A stretch of 64,000 nt of DNA from Azoarcus sp. DN11 (GCF_003628555.1 NZ_CP021731.1:310001-374000), one strand, 5' to 3'; positions 14,911-24,170 are shown, counted from the stretch's first letter. Made by a program: numbers and translations. The notes: generated from the letters alone by a model not told the origin.

Positions 14911-15908
14911 TCGGACGTATCTGGCTGGGCGGGTTTGCCGCGGCATTGGCCGCGGCCTCGTTCACGGCGCCGGCGTTTGCCGACGCCGGCAGGGACGCCC
15001 GGCACGAGGCCGGGCGCAAGATCTACAACTTTCGTTGCTACTTTTGCCACGGCTATTCCGGGGATGCGAAAACGCTGGCAGCGACGTATCTCGCTCCCAA
15101 GCCGCGCGACTTCACGAAGGACGACGAGAAGTCGATCAGCCGCGAGCGGATGATCACCGCGGTGCGTGACGGAAAGCCGGGCACGGCGATGAAAGGCTTC
15201 AAGGGCATCATCTCCGAGCAGGACATGGAGTCCGTCGTGGATTTCGTGCGTGCCGAGTTCATTCGCGCCAAGGCGGTGAACACGCACTACCACACGCCCG
15301 AGAACGGTTGGTTCAACCACGAGCGGAACAAAGTGGCGTTTCCCTTCGCAACGGGGGCGATTCCGCTCGATCGTCCGTGGGAGAAACTCAGCCCGACCGA
15401 ACAAAAGGGCAAGCGGCTATTCCTGACAACGTGCATTTCCTGCCATGACCACTCGCGGACCGAGGATCCGGGGCCGGCGTGGGGCGGGCGGCCGCTGTCC
15501 TACCCGCGCAACCATTTCGATCCGGGCGATTTCAACGCGCCGCCGCCGACCAAGACCGATGCGATCGCGAGCGCCAGTCCGTATGCTCTGCATGACGTGG
15601 TGCCGCAGGTGTCGGGCCTGACGTCTGGCGAAAAACGCGGGGAGACCCTGTTCCAGGCGAACTGCGCCTTCTGCCACGGCGCGACCGGCACGGGGCGGAA
15701 CTGGATCGGCAGCTTCATGGAGCCGCATCCTCGCGATCTGACCGATCCGAAGTTCATGAAGGACATGACGCGTGGGCGCCTGGCGCATACGATCCGGGAA
15801 GGGCTGCCGAATACGTCGATGCCTGCGTGGAAATCGGTGCTGAAGGACGATGAGATCGACGCGATCGTTTCGTATGTTTCGCGTGTTTTCCATCCGGTGA
15901 AGCCGTAA
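14907..15908 (+). CDS. Triheme class-I cytochrome c
   Basis: The 333-residue product has a Sec signal (ends AFADA) and three CXXCH sites. CYFCHGYSGDAKT lies in domain 1, with KPGTAMKGF as Met loop. CISCHDHS is the central site. CAFCHGATGTGRN lies in domain 3, with LPNTSMPAW as Met loop. Domains 1 and 3 match the two domains of the diheme protein encoded just upstream, including the KPRDFT and HPRDLT phrases. The middle domain is an insertion in which CISCHD follows a long His/Asn-rich linker. Translationally coupled to the diheme gene, it is probably a larger partner in the same complex. Confidence 0.85.
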   Translation: MIGRIWLGGFAAALAAASFTAPAFADAGRDARHEAGRKIYNFRCYFCHGYSGDAKTLAATYLAPKPRDFTKDDEKSISRERMITAVRDGKPGTAMKGFKGIISEQDMESVVDFVRAEFIRAKAVNTHYHTPENGWFNHERNKVAFPFATGAIPLDRPWEKLSPTEQKGKRLFLTTCISCHDHSRTEDPGPAWGGRPLSYPRNHFDPGDFNAPPPTKTDAIASASPYALHDVVPQVSGLTSGEKRGETLFQANCAFCHGATGTGRNWIGSFMEPHPRDLTDPKFMKDMTRGRLAHTIREGLPNTSMPAWKSVLKDDEIDAIVSYVSRVFHPVKP

Positions 15909-15925
15909 GCCGGCAGGCCGCGGTC

Positions 15926-15954
15926 GGCGCCGGGCGCGTGCGCTGCCCGGCGCC
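15926..15954. terminator. Bidirectional hairpin between convergent genes
   Basis: Perfect 10-bp arms GGCGCCGGGC and GCCCGGCGCC flank a 9-nt loop in the 53-nt gap between the plus-strand cytochrome operon and the minus-strand glycosyltransferase. There is no T-tract, but the position and strength suggest it stops transcription from both sides. Confidence 0.6.
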
Positions 15955-15961
15955 TCCCAGG

Positions 15962-18040
15962 CTAGGGCTGCTGCGTGGTGCCGAGCTCGCCGATGAGGCG
16001 GGTTGCGCGCTCATCGGTGGGGTCGAGGATCAGTGACCGCTGCGCCGCTTCGAGTGCTTCGCGCCGGCGGCCGAATTGCGCCAGGGCCGCGGCGCGGCCG
16101 TAGTGGGCACGCGCGCTGTCGGAGGATTGCGCGATCACCGCGTCGAAATCTGCGAGCGCTGCCCCCGGCTTGTTGCTTCGCAGGTACGCGTAACCTCGAT
16201 TGAGGCGCGTTCCGTCCTGGGCGGGATCGAGCTGCAGTGCGCGGTCGAATGCGCGGATCGCTTCGTCGAAGCGGCCGAGGCGACCGAAAGCCGCGCCGAG
16301 CAACGCGAAGTAGGGCGCGTCGGCCATTGCGGCGTCGCGGGCGCGGGCCTGTTCGAGGGCCTGGACCGTGGCGTCGGGGCGGCCGATGGCGAAATAGACG
16401 TCTGCAAGCTCGCGTGCGGGGAGTGCGGAGCGTCCGTCGAGCCGGCCGGCAAGGTCGAGCCAGCGGATTGCATCGTCGTATCGTCCGGTTGCGGCATACA
16501 GGCTGCCGAGCGCGTAGGGGCCGCGGTAGTCGCCACCTTCGAGGCGGACGAAGCGCTGGTAGTCGGCTTCGGCGGCGGCGAGGTCGCCACGCTTGCGGTA
16601 GCTCGAACCGCGGTTGAGATAGGCAATCGTGCGGCCCGGGTCGATCTCCAGGGCTTTCGTGTAGGCGGCGATCGCGTCCGTGGTCCTGTCTTCGCCTTCA
16701 TAGGCCGTCGCGAGGTTGGTCCATGCGCGGGCCGCGCCGGGTGCGACGCGCACCGCATGCTCGTAAAGGGTGACGGGCGTCCGCCAGGTCGGGACGCGGG
16801 CGATCGTCGCGGCCATGAAGCCGAGCACGGACAGGATGGCCAGCGCGAACGCCGCCGGGCGGAGGCGGGTGCGGGCAAGGCGGTGAAGGCCGAGGCCGGC
16901 GAGACCGGCCAGCCCGACCGACGGCAGGTACATGCGGTGCTCGAAGACCATTTCGAGCGGGACGATGCTGCTTTCCACGGCCAAAGTTGCCGGGACCCAG
17001 AGAACCAGGAAGCCGGCAACGGGGAAATTGCTGCGCAGGGCGAGCCAGATGCCGCCGACGATCCAGGCGCCGATGCCGGCGATCGCGACGGCCGTGGTCC
17101 ACGGCTGCCAGAGGCCTGTCGAATTCGGGAAGGCGTGTTCGATGGAGAAGCGGTCGGGCAGCGGGAGCAGTATCTGGCCGAGGTGGAAGAAGATCACGCG
17201 GGGTTGGGTGAGCAGGCGCTCGGTCGGGGTGAAGTCGCGATGTGCGTAGCCCGGCATCACATAGTCCGACAGGGGGCCATGCAGGATCGCGAGGTCTGCC
17301 ACGGCATATAGGCCCGCGGCGACGGGCAGCGCGAGGACGAGGCAGTCGAGGCGCGAGGTGATGCGCTCGCCGGGTTTGCGGCACAGCGTGTATTCGGTGA
17401 GCAGGATCAGTGCCGGAAGGATGTAGGCCGTCTCCTTGGACAGGCAGGCGGCGACGCCGGCGAGGGCGGTGACGGCATACCAGGGCCGGTGGCGGGGAGC
17501 GTTTCTGGCATGGAGGTAGGCGATGAGCGCGACGAGCATGAACAGCGCCGCCATCGACGCCATGCGCTGGACGATGTAGGTGACTGCCTGGACCTGGATG
17601 GGGTGGGTTGCCCACAGCGTGGTTGCGGTCGCAGCGGTGATCCAGGCGCTTCGTTCGGGCATGCCGGCGCGCCGGAATGCCGCGAGGAGGAGGCCGAGCA
17701 CGGCCAGGGCGGTGGCGGCGTGGATCAGGATGTTGGTGAGCTGGAATGGCGCCGGGGAGCCGTTGCCGCGCCACCAGTCGACTGCCAGGCTGAGGTTGGG
17801 CAGGACGCGTTGCGGCAGTACCGCCTGGGTGACGGCCCGTTTGAGTGACGCGATATCCAGTTCGGCGACGTGCATGGGGCCGTGACGCACGACGTTCACG
17901 GCGTCGTCGAAATGGAATCCGTTTTGCGGCGCGGCGTGGTAAGCGATCGCAATCGTCAGGAGCAGCAGTGCGATCAGGCACAGCCGCAGCAGGGCGAAAG
18001 GGACTCGTTGCACTTCGGCGCGGCTGGGGGTGTCGGACAT
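15962..18040 (-). CDS. TMTC/O-mannosyltransferase-like GT-C membrane protein with TPR tail (copy 3)
   Basis: The 692-residue product starts at the ATG at 18040. The N-terminal half holds about ten transmembrane helices. It has the acidic first-loop motif F-D-D (NGFHFDDAVNV) expected of GT-C catalytic sites, a HPIQVQAVTYIVQRM segment and an EHRMYLPSVG segment, both typical of the TMTC family of O-mannosyltransferases. The C-terminal 270 residues are TPRs (e.g. TNLATAYEGEDRTTDAIAAYTKALEIDP). Such enzymes use a lipid-linked sugar to glycosylate proteins on the outer face of the membrane. It is the most divergent and TPR-richest of three tandem paralogues, 14 nt after the previous gene, and lacks the C-terminal Cys pair of the other two. 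Confidence 0.8.
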   Translation of the reverse strand: MSDTPSRAEVQRVPFALLRLCLIALLLLTIAIAYHAAPQNGFHFDDAVNVVRHGPMHVAELDIASLKRAVTQAVLPQRVLPNLSLAVDWWRGNGSPAPFQLTNILIHAATALAVLGLLLAAFRRAGMPERSAWITAATATTLWATHPIQVQAVTYIVQRMASMAALFMLVALIAYLHARNAPRHRPWYAVTALAGVAACLSKETAYILPALILLTEYTLCRKPGERITSRLDCLVLALPVAAGLYAVADLAILHGPLSDYVMPGYAHRDFTPTERLLTQPRVIFFHLGQILLPLPDRFSIEHAFPNSTGLWQPWTTAVAIAGIGAWIVGGIWLALRSNFPVAGFLVLWVPATLAVESSIVPLEMVFEHRMYLPSVGLAGLAGLGLHRLARTRLRPAAFALAILSVLGFMAATIARVPTWRTPVTLYEHAVRVAPGAARAWTNLATAYEGEDRTTDAIAAYTKALEIDPGRTIAYLNRGSSYRKRGDLAAAEADYQRFVRLEGGDYRGPYALGSLYAATGRYDDAIRWLDLAGRLDGRSALPARELADVYFAIGRPDATVQALEQARARDAAMADAPYFALLGAAFGRLGRFDEAIRAFDRALQLDPAQDGTRLNRGYAYLRSNKPGAALADFDAVIAQSSDSARAHYGRAAALAQFGRRREALEAAQRSLILDPTDERATRLIGELGTTQQP

Positions 18041-18054
18041 GGGAAGAGGTGTTT

Positions 18055-19728
18055 TCAGCGGCCGCAGTCGATGCTTACGCCGAGCGCGCATGCCCGACGG
18101 CGGGCGATTTGCGCTTCGTCGAAGCGGCCTGCCTGCTGGTAGATTTCACCGAGATAGTGCTGGGCTGCGGCCTCGCGCGGCGAGACGGCGATCGCCTTTT
18201 CGAGGTCCGACTGCGCGCCGAGGGTGTCGCCCTGAACGTAGCGGGCGACGCCGCGATTGGTGAGCGGCGCGGCGTATTGCGCATCGAGCGCGATGGCGCG
18301 GTCGAAGGCTTCGAGGGCGCGCAGGTAGTGGTCGCGGCTGACGGTTTCGCCACGCCGCTGGGCGAGGTTGGCGATGCCGAGCTGGTTCCAGGCGCGCGCC
18401 GAACGCGGCGCACGCTGCACCGCCCGTTCGTACAGGCTCGCCTCCGAGCGCCACTGCGGGACCTGTTCGCTGGTCGCCCACCAGGCGAGGGTCGTGGCGG
18501 CGGCGAATACGAGGGTGGCGGTGGGCAGGGCCTTGCCACCGTGTCGTATCGCGCGCCGGAATGCGAGCGCGACCAGCCCGGCGAGGCCGACCGCGGGCAG
18601 GTACATGCGGTGCTCGAACACCATTTCCAGCGGGACCAGCGAGCTCTCGATCAGCAGCGTGACGGGAAGCCATAGCACGAAGAAGCCGGCGATACGGCTG
18701 CCCTGCCGTGCGGCGAGCGCGACGCCGGCTGCGCACCAGGCGAGGATCGCTGCGAGCGGCGCCCAGAAATCGGGAGACGCTGCGGAGCGCACGACGTCGA
18801 TATCGTGCTCGAGCGAAAAGCGCTGCGGAAGCGGCCAGGCGATCTGGGACAGGTGGAAGAGGACGACCTTGGGCTGGGTAAGGAGGCGCTCTGTCATCGT
18901 GAAGCCGCGCATCGCGTAGCCCGAGAGCGCCCATTGGCTGACAGGCCCCCTGAAAGCGAGGTCGGCGAGCAGGGCAATTGCGGCGCATGCCGGGATGACG
19001 AGCAGCAGCGCGTCGCGCCGGTTGCGGATGAGCTTTGCGTCGTTGCGCGCGACCAGGAGCTCGGCCATCAGCAGCAGGACGGGCGTGATCCAGGCGTTTT
19101 CCTTCGAGAGCGCGGCAAGTGCGAAGCTGACTGCTGACAGCGCCCACCACGACCACCTGGCACGGCTTGCCGTGCGGCCTTTCAGGTAAGCCCAGACGCT
19201 CAGGACCGCGAACAGCGCCGCCATCTCGGTCATGCGCTGGACGACGTAGCTCACGGCCTGAACGTGGATGGGCTGGACGGCCCACCACAGGGCTGCCGCG
19301 CCGCTGGCGATGACCGCGGGGGCCGCTGGCGGCGTGTTCTTCGCGAGGATGTGCAGCAGCAGGGCGAAGACGGCCCACGCCGTCAGGATGTGGAAGACGA
19401 GGTTGGTGATGAGGAAGGTTGCGGGGTCGCCGCTGCCGCGCCACCAGTCGATGGCGAAAGTGATCGACGGAATGGGGCGCAGCGGCAGGAAGGCGCCGCG
19501 GGCGGCGTCGACGAGCGCCCCGACGCTGACATGTGCCATGTGCAGCGCGGCGTTGTCGAGGATGTTGGGCCAGTCGTCGAAATGGAAGCTGTTCCGCTCG
19601 ATGCCTTGGTAGGCAAGGGACACGAGGAGAGCCAGCGCGAGCATCACAAGCAGGTGTTGCCCGCGGGTTGTGGTCCGGTTCGGTCGGACAAGGGGTGCGT
19701 CCGATGGCATGGCGGCGTGCTCGATCAT
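18055..19728 (-). CDS. TMTC/O-mannosyltransferase-like GT-C membrane protein (copy 2)
   Basis: The 557-residue product starts at ATG 19728, 7 nt after the previous stop with AAGG in between. The longer open frame upstream only shadows that gene. Layout: a short cytoplasmic start; about ten transmembrane helices with first-loop SFHFDDWPNI; QPIHVQAVSYVVQRMTEM; SLVPLEMVFEHRMYLPAVG; and three TPR-like units (PLTNRGVARYVQGDTLGAQSDLEKAIAV). It ends with a Cys pair (CALGVSIDCGR). It is close to copy 1 throughout, with the same FTMTERLLTQPKVVLFH stretch. It is a predicted glycosyltransferase using polyprenyl-phosphate sugar in the periplasm. The acceptor is unknown. Confidence 0.8.
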   Translation of the reverse strand: MIEHAAMPSDAPLVRPNRTTTRGQHLLVMLALALLVSLAYQGIERNSFHFDDWPNILDNAALHMAHVSVGALVDAARGAFLPLRPIPSITFAIDWWRGSGDPATFLITNLVFHILTAWAVFALLLHILAKNTPPAAPAVIASGAAALWWAVQPIHVQAVSYVVQRMTEMAALFAVLSVWAYLKGRTASRARWSWWALSAVSFALAALSKENAWITPVLLLMAELLVARNDAKLIRNRRDALLLVIPACAAIALLADLAFRGPVSQWALSGYAMRGFTMTERLLTQPKVVLFHLSQIAWPLPQRFSLEHDIDVVRSAASPDFWAPLAAILAWCAAGVALAARQGSRIAGFFVLWLPVTLLIESSLVPLEMVFEHRMYLPAVGLAGLVALAFRRAIRHGGKALPTATLVFAAATTLAWWATSEQVPQWRSEASLYERAVQRAPRSARAWNQLGIANLAQRRGETVSRDHYLRALEAFDRAIALDAQYAAPLTNRGVARYVQGDTLGAQSDLEKAIAVSPREAAAQHYLGEIYQQAGRFDEAQIARRRACALGVSIDCGR

Positions 19729-19735
19729 GGTGGCC

Positions 19736-21574
19736 TTAGTGCGAGCAGTCCTTGGCGATCCCGAGACGGCACGCATGCAACCGCGCATCGGTGGCTTCGA
19801 TCCCGCGGCCTTGTGCCGTGTAGATATTTGCGAGGTAGTGCCAGGCGATGGACTCGCGCGGAGAGAGCCGGACGGCTTTTTCGAGGTCGGGAAGCGCCGC
19901 CTGAGTGTCGCCGCGCAGCGCCTGTGCGGTGCCGCGGTTGGTCCAGGCAGGCGCGTAAGCGGGATCGGTATCGATCGCGCGGTTGAAATCCTGGATGGCG
20001 AGTTCGAACTCGCCAGCACGCAGGCGCATCAGCCCCCGGTTGTTGTATCCCAGCACTTGGCGCGGGAACAGGCGAATCGTCTCCTCGTACACGGCCAGGG
20101 CCTTGTCGGGCTGGCCCATGGCTTCCAGAAGCACGCCGCGATTGACGAAGGGGTAGCCGTCGCCCCAGCGGGGTTCGATTTCGTTGGCGCGGTTGATGGC
20201 GCGCCGTGCGCGATCGAGGTTCCCGATTTCGAGGTATTTCAGGCCGAGCTCGTTCCAGACCCGCACCGAGTGCGGCGCGTGCCGCGTCGAATTCTCCAGA
20301 AGGGTGATCTCGGTGCGCCATTGCGGCAGGCGCTGCTGGGTCGACCAGATGCCGAACGCAGCGGCGAGCGCGATCGCGGCCCATGCGAAGGGCGCAAGCC
20401 GGGCGGCGCGGCGCGGCGCCCGTGCGAGCCCGAGTGCAATCAGGCCCGCGACGCCGACCGACGGGAGGTACATGCGGTGTTCGAACACGAGTTCCAGCGG
20501 AATCACGGTGCTTTCGATCAGCAGCGTGACGGGAACCCACAGGACGAAGAAAGCCGCCGGCCGGGTGTCGCGCCGCCGTGCCAGCCACAAGCCACCGAGC
20601 GTCCAGGCGAGAATGGCGACCATGGGCAGCCAGAACTGGGGTGAGGCGGCGGAACGGACGACTTCGACGTCGTGTTCGAGCGAAAAACGGTCCGGTAGCG
20701 GCCACAGCAGTTGCGAGACGTGGAACAGCACGACCTTGGGTTGGGTGAGCAGGCGCTCGGCGAGCGTGAAGTCACGCCATTCGTAGCCGCGCAGGACCCA
20801 CTGACTGACGGGGCCGTCGATGAGCAGGGCGGCGAGGCCCAGTGTTCCGATGATCGCCGGGAGGGCGAGCAAGGCGGCGTCCAGCCTCTTCCCGCTGAGC
20901 CTGTCTTGGCGGTGCACGATCAGGAACTCGGCCATCAGGACAAGCGCGGGCGTGATCCAGGCATTCTGCTTCGACAGCGCACCGAGCGCGAGACTCAGCA
21001 GTGACAGCGCCCACCACGCGGCGCGTCCGCGCGCGGCGGTGCGCCCCCGCACGTAGGCCCAGAGGCACAGGACGGAGAACAGCGCGGCGAGCTCCGTCAT
21101 GCGCTGCACGACATAGCTCACGGCCTGGACGTGGATCGGTTGCGCGAGCCACCAGGCGGCGGCGAGACCGGCCGCGGCGATCGTCCGCAAGGCAGGAGGG
21201 CTGCCCGGTTCGCCCCGGCCCAGCGCCTGGACGAGGAATGCAAACACGGCGATGCCCGTGGCGACGTGCAGCGCCAGGTTCGTCGCGAGAAAGGAGGCTG
21301 CGTGCTCTCCGCCGCCGCGCCACCAGTCGAGTGCAAACGTGATCGAAGCGAAGGGGCGGTGGGGGAGCGATGCGCCGCGGGCCGCGTCGATGAGGCCGCC
21401 CAGGGTCAGGCGTTCGAGATGGACGGCAGGGTTCAGGAGGATGTTGTGCCAGTCGTCGAAGTGGAAGCCGTTCAATTCGATGCCGTGGTAGGCGAGGAGC
21501 GCCACCGCGACCAGCAGGGCGGCGGCGAGCGCGCGGGCAACGAAGGACGGGTGGGAGGGCGTCAGCGGGGGCAC
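19736..21574 (-). CDS. TMTC/O-mannosyltransferase-like GT-C membrane protein (copy 1)
   Basis: The 612-residue product starts at GTG 21574. It has the same architecture as the next two genes: about ten transmembrane helices with NGFHFDDWHNI in the first loop, QPIHVQAVSYVVQRMTEL, VIPLELVFEHRMYLPSVG, then about five TPR units (NRGVLLEAMGQPDKALAVYEETIRLFP) and a final CRLGIAKDC Cys pair. Together these match TMTC-type GT-C transferases. It is the first gene of the minus-strand run and is divergent from the polyprenyl-phosphate sugar synthase at 21769, which could make its donor. Whether the sugar is mannose or another hexose cannot be read from sequence. Confidence 0.8.
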   Translation of the reverse strand: MPPLTPSHPSFVARALAAALLVAVALLAYHGIELNGFHFDDWHNILLNPAVHLERLTLGGLIDAARGASLPHRPFASITFALDWWRGGGEHAASFLATNLALHVATGIAVFAFLVQALGRGEPGSPPALRTIAAAGLAAAWWLAQPIHVQAVSYVVQRMTELAALFSVLCLWAYVRGRTAARGRAAWWALSLLSLALGALSKQNAWITPALVLMAEFLIVHRQDRLSGKRLDAALLALPAIIGTLGLAALLIDGPVSQWVLRGYEWRDFTLAERLLTQPKVVLFHVSQLLWPLPDRFSLEHDVEVVRSAASPQFWLPMVAILAWTLGGLWLARRRDTRPAAFFVLWVPVTLLIESTVIPLELVFEHRMYLPSVGVAGLIALGLARAPRRAARLAPFAWAAIALAAAFGIWSTQQRLPQWRTEITLLENSTRHAPHSVRVWNELGLKYLEIGNLDRARRAINRANEIEPRWGDGYPFVNRGVLLEAMGQPDKALAVYEETIRLFPRQVLGYNNRGLMRLRAGEFELAIQDFNRAIDTDPAYAPAWTNRGTAQALRGDTQAALPDLEKAVRLSPRESIAWHYLANIYTAQGRGIEATDARLHACRLGIAKDCSH

Positions 21575-21768
21575 GGGTATCGGGGTGCGGATGCAGTGGT
21601 TCGGCTGCTGGTCTGGTGATTGTTCGAGTGGTCGAGGCTAAAAGCAAGCATCGTTCCCGCTTGGCGTGTACGAGCATGAATCGTGCTTGCAGTGTCAGGG
21701 GACGCTATCATTGTCGCCCCAATGACGAGGTAATGGCCGCGCGGCTGCCCGTTTCCACCGGAAGAAAC

Positions 21769-22704
21769 ATGAACAGACTCAGTGTCATCCTGCCCGCGAA
21801 GAACGAGGGGGCCGTAATCGGACGGGTCGTGGAGGGGGTCAGGACGCTTCTGCCCGATGCCGAAGTGCTCGTGGTCAACGACGGCTCCACCGACGCCACG
21901 CGCGACGAGGCGGAGCGCGCGGGCGCGACGGTCGTCACCCACCCCTACAGCATGGGCAACGGTGCGGCGATCAAGAGCGGCGCGCGGGCGGCGACGGGCG
22001 ATATCCTCGTGTTCATGGATGCCGACGGACAGCATGACCCGGCCGACATCCCGCGCCTGCTCGCGCAACTGGACGACGGTTTCGACATGGTGGTCGGCGC
22101 GCGCGACGGCGGCTCGCAGGCGAGCCTCGGGCGCGGGCTGGCGAACCGGTTCTACAATCGCCTGGCGAGCTACATGACCGGCCACCGGATCGATGATCTC
22201 ACTTCAGGGATGCGTGCGGCGCGTGCGCACCGCTTCCGCGAGTTCCTGCACCTGCTGCCGAACGGCTTCTCCTATCCGACCACGAGTACGATGGCGTTCT
22301 TTCGCGCCGGCTATCCGGTGTCCTACATCCCGATCAAGGCCGCGAAACGGGTCGGCAAGAGCCACGTGCGGATTCTCAAGGACGGGGCACGCTTCCTGCT
22401 GATCATTTTCAAGATCGGGACGCTGTATTCGCCGCTGAAGCTGTTTGCGCCGGTGGGGCTGGTGCAGGCACTGCTGGGGCTGGGTTACTACGCGTACACG
22501 TTCATCCTGCACGGACGCCTGTCGCTCGCGACCATCTTCCTGCTGACCTCGGCGGTGACGACCTTCCTGATCGGGCTGGTGTCAGAGCAGATTACGCAGT
22601 TGATGTATCGCTCACCCGGTGCGAGCGAGGTGATGAGCGGTATCGCGGCCGGATCGGCCGGTGTGCGGCCCAGCGTATCCGTCGGGATGTCGGACCGGGA
22701 ATGA
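21769..22704 (+). CDS. Polyprenyl-phosphate glycosyltransferase (DPM1/GtrB-like GT2)
   Basis: The 311-residue product starts at ATG 21769, with GAAG just upstream. The open frame begins earlier but those codons look non-coding. A GT2 fold at residues 4-230 has the opening SVILPAKNEGAVIGRVV, the nucleotide-binding VVNDGSTDAT and the metal-binding DADGQHDP. Two C-terminal transmembrane helices (about residues 228-285) match GtrB/DPM-like enzymes. These move a hexose from a nucleotide sugar to undecaprenyl phosphate on the cytoplasmic face, making the donor used by GT-C transferases. It is adjacent to and divergent from three such transferases and overlaps the flippase gene (22701-22704, ATGA). 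Confidence 0.85.
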   Translation: MNRLSVILPAKNEGAVIGRVVEGVRTLLPDAEVLVVNDGSTDATRDEAERAGATVVTHPYSMGNGAAIKSGARAATGDILVFMDADGQHDPADIPRLLAQLDDGFDMVVGARDGGSQASLGRGLANRFYNRLASYMTGHRIDDLTSGMRAARAHRFREFLHLLPNGFSYPTTSTMAFFRAGYPVSYIPIKAAKRVGKSHVRILKDGARFLLIIFKIGTLYSPLKLFAPVGLVQALLGLGYYAYTFILHGRLSLATIFLLTSAVTTFLIGLVSEQITQLMYRSPGASEVMSGIAAGSAGVRPSVSVGMSDRE

Positions 22705-24170
22705 GATCGCCGGTCGGGCGTAACGCGGTCTGGAATATCGTCGGAATCGTCGTCCCCTCGGTGGCCGGGGTGTTGGCGGTCCCGATGCTGCTCCATGGGC
22801 TCGGTGCCGCGCGCCTGGGCGTGTTCACGCTCGCAATCGGATTGATCGGTTTTTCGGGCATCTTCGATCTGGGGCTCGGTCGGGCGCTGACCCAGGTCGT
22901 TGCGAGTGAGCACGGACGCGGGGCTGCGCCGTTCGAACTGGCCGCGCTGGCCCGCAAGGCGCTGGGCATGCTGCTGGCCCTCGGGGTGTTCTGGGCGGCG
23001 GTGTTGTGGTTCGGGGCGCCGCTGCTGGTCGTCAAGGCGTTCGGATTCGAGCGACTCCTGGGCGACGAGGCGGTGGATGGCCTGCGTTGGGTGGCCGCGT
23101 CCCTGCCGTTCACACTGGTGTCGACGGGCCTCGTCGGTTGCCTCGAGGGTTTCCAGCGCTTTGCCGTCGTCAATGTCGTCCGTCTCGCATTCGGCACCGC
23201 GACCTTTCTGGTGCCTGGCGTGACGGCCATGCTGACTCAGCGTCTCGATCTCACGCTCGCGTCGCTGGCGGCCGTAAGAATCGTCGCGATGCTGCCCTGG
23301 CTGTGGCTGGTACGCGCGGAACTCGACTTCGGTCGCGGGCACCGGGCCGCGGACGGCGCGATCCGGCGGCTCGTGAGTTTTGGCGCGTGGCTGTCGGTCT
23401 CGAGCGTGATCGGCCCGCTGATGGTTTTTGCCGATCGTTTCTATCTGGCCAGCATCCTGCCGCCGGCGGTAGTGGCGTTGTACACGGTACCGCTCGATGC
23501 GGTATCGCGATTCGGTGCGCTTCCGATGGGGGCGGTCAATGCCGCATTTCCGGAACTCGCGAAGCGGTCCGGGGCGCGGATGCAGAGTGCCGAACTGGTG
23601 CGCGGTGCCGTGACGGCGATGACGGTGCTCTGGTTTCCGCTGGTGGCCATTCCGATGCTGCTTGCCGATGAATTGCTGACCGTCTGGCTGAACGCATCGA
23701 TGGCCAGCGAAGGGGCGGGAATCGCCCGCTGGCTGTTGTCGGGCGTGTTCCTGAACGGGTTCGCACACATCCCGTACGCGATGCTCCAGTCGGCAGGTCG
23801 TTCGGATGTGACTGCGAAGCTGCACCTGCTGGAGTTTCCGGTCTATGCGCTGCTGCTCGTGGCCGCAGTGGCGCAGTTCGGCGTACTGGGCGCCGCGCTG
23901 GCCTGGTGTGCGCGGATTGCGATCGACACGAGCCTGCTGTTCGTCGCGGCTGCGCATTTCGAGCCGGATTGCAGGGCCGTTCTGCGGCAAGCGGGAATAC
24001 GCATTACGGGTGGCATGACGCTGCTGGCAGCCAGCATGATGGTGACGGCTCCGGTCTTGCGCTGGGCGCTTGCCGCGGTCGTCGCGCTGGCCTTTGCCGG
24101 AATGCTGTGGCGCTTCGGCCGTCAGCGACTGTTTGCCAAACCCCAGGAGGCCGATCATCGCCGCAGTTGA
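22701..24170 (+). CDS. Wzx-like polysaccharide flippase
   Basis: The 489-residue product has about 12-14 transmembrane helices with the MATE/MOP-fold pattern of O-antigen and lipid-linked oligosaccharide flippases. These include an N-terminal RNAVWNIVGIVVPSVAGVLAVP helix and LGVFTLAIGLIGFSGIFDLGLGRALTQ, which is characteristic of the family. It would turn undecaprenyl-linked sugars to the periplasmic face, between the cytoplasmic GTs and the periplasmic GT-C enzymes. It is translationally coupled to the sugar-lipid synthase upstream by an ATGA overlap. Its 3' end contains an AGGAGG ribosome-binding site for the next gene. Confidence 0.8.
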   Translation: MRSPVGRNAVWNIVGIVVPSVAGVLAVPMLLHGLGAARLGVFTLAIGLIGFSGIFDLGLGRALTQVVASEHGRGAAPFELAALARKALGMLLALGVFWAAVLWFGAPLLVVKAFGFERLLGDEAVDGLRWVAASLPFTLVSTGLVGCLEGFQRFAVVNVVRLAFGTATFLVPGVTAMLTQRLDLTLASLAAVRIVAMLPWLWLVRAELDFGRGHRAADGAIRRLVSFGAWLSVSSVIGPLMVFADRFYLASILPPAVVALYTVPLDAVSRFGALPMGAVNAAFPELAKRSGARMQSAELVRGAVTAMTVLWFPLVAIPMLLADELLTVWLNASMASEGAGIARWLLSGVFLNGFAHIPYAMLQSAGRSDVTAKLHLLEFPVYALLLVAAVAQFGVLGAALAWCARIAIDTSLLFVAAAHFEPDCRAVLRQAGIRITGGMTLLAASMMVTAPVLRWALAAVVALAFAGMLWRFGRQRLFAKPQEADHRRS

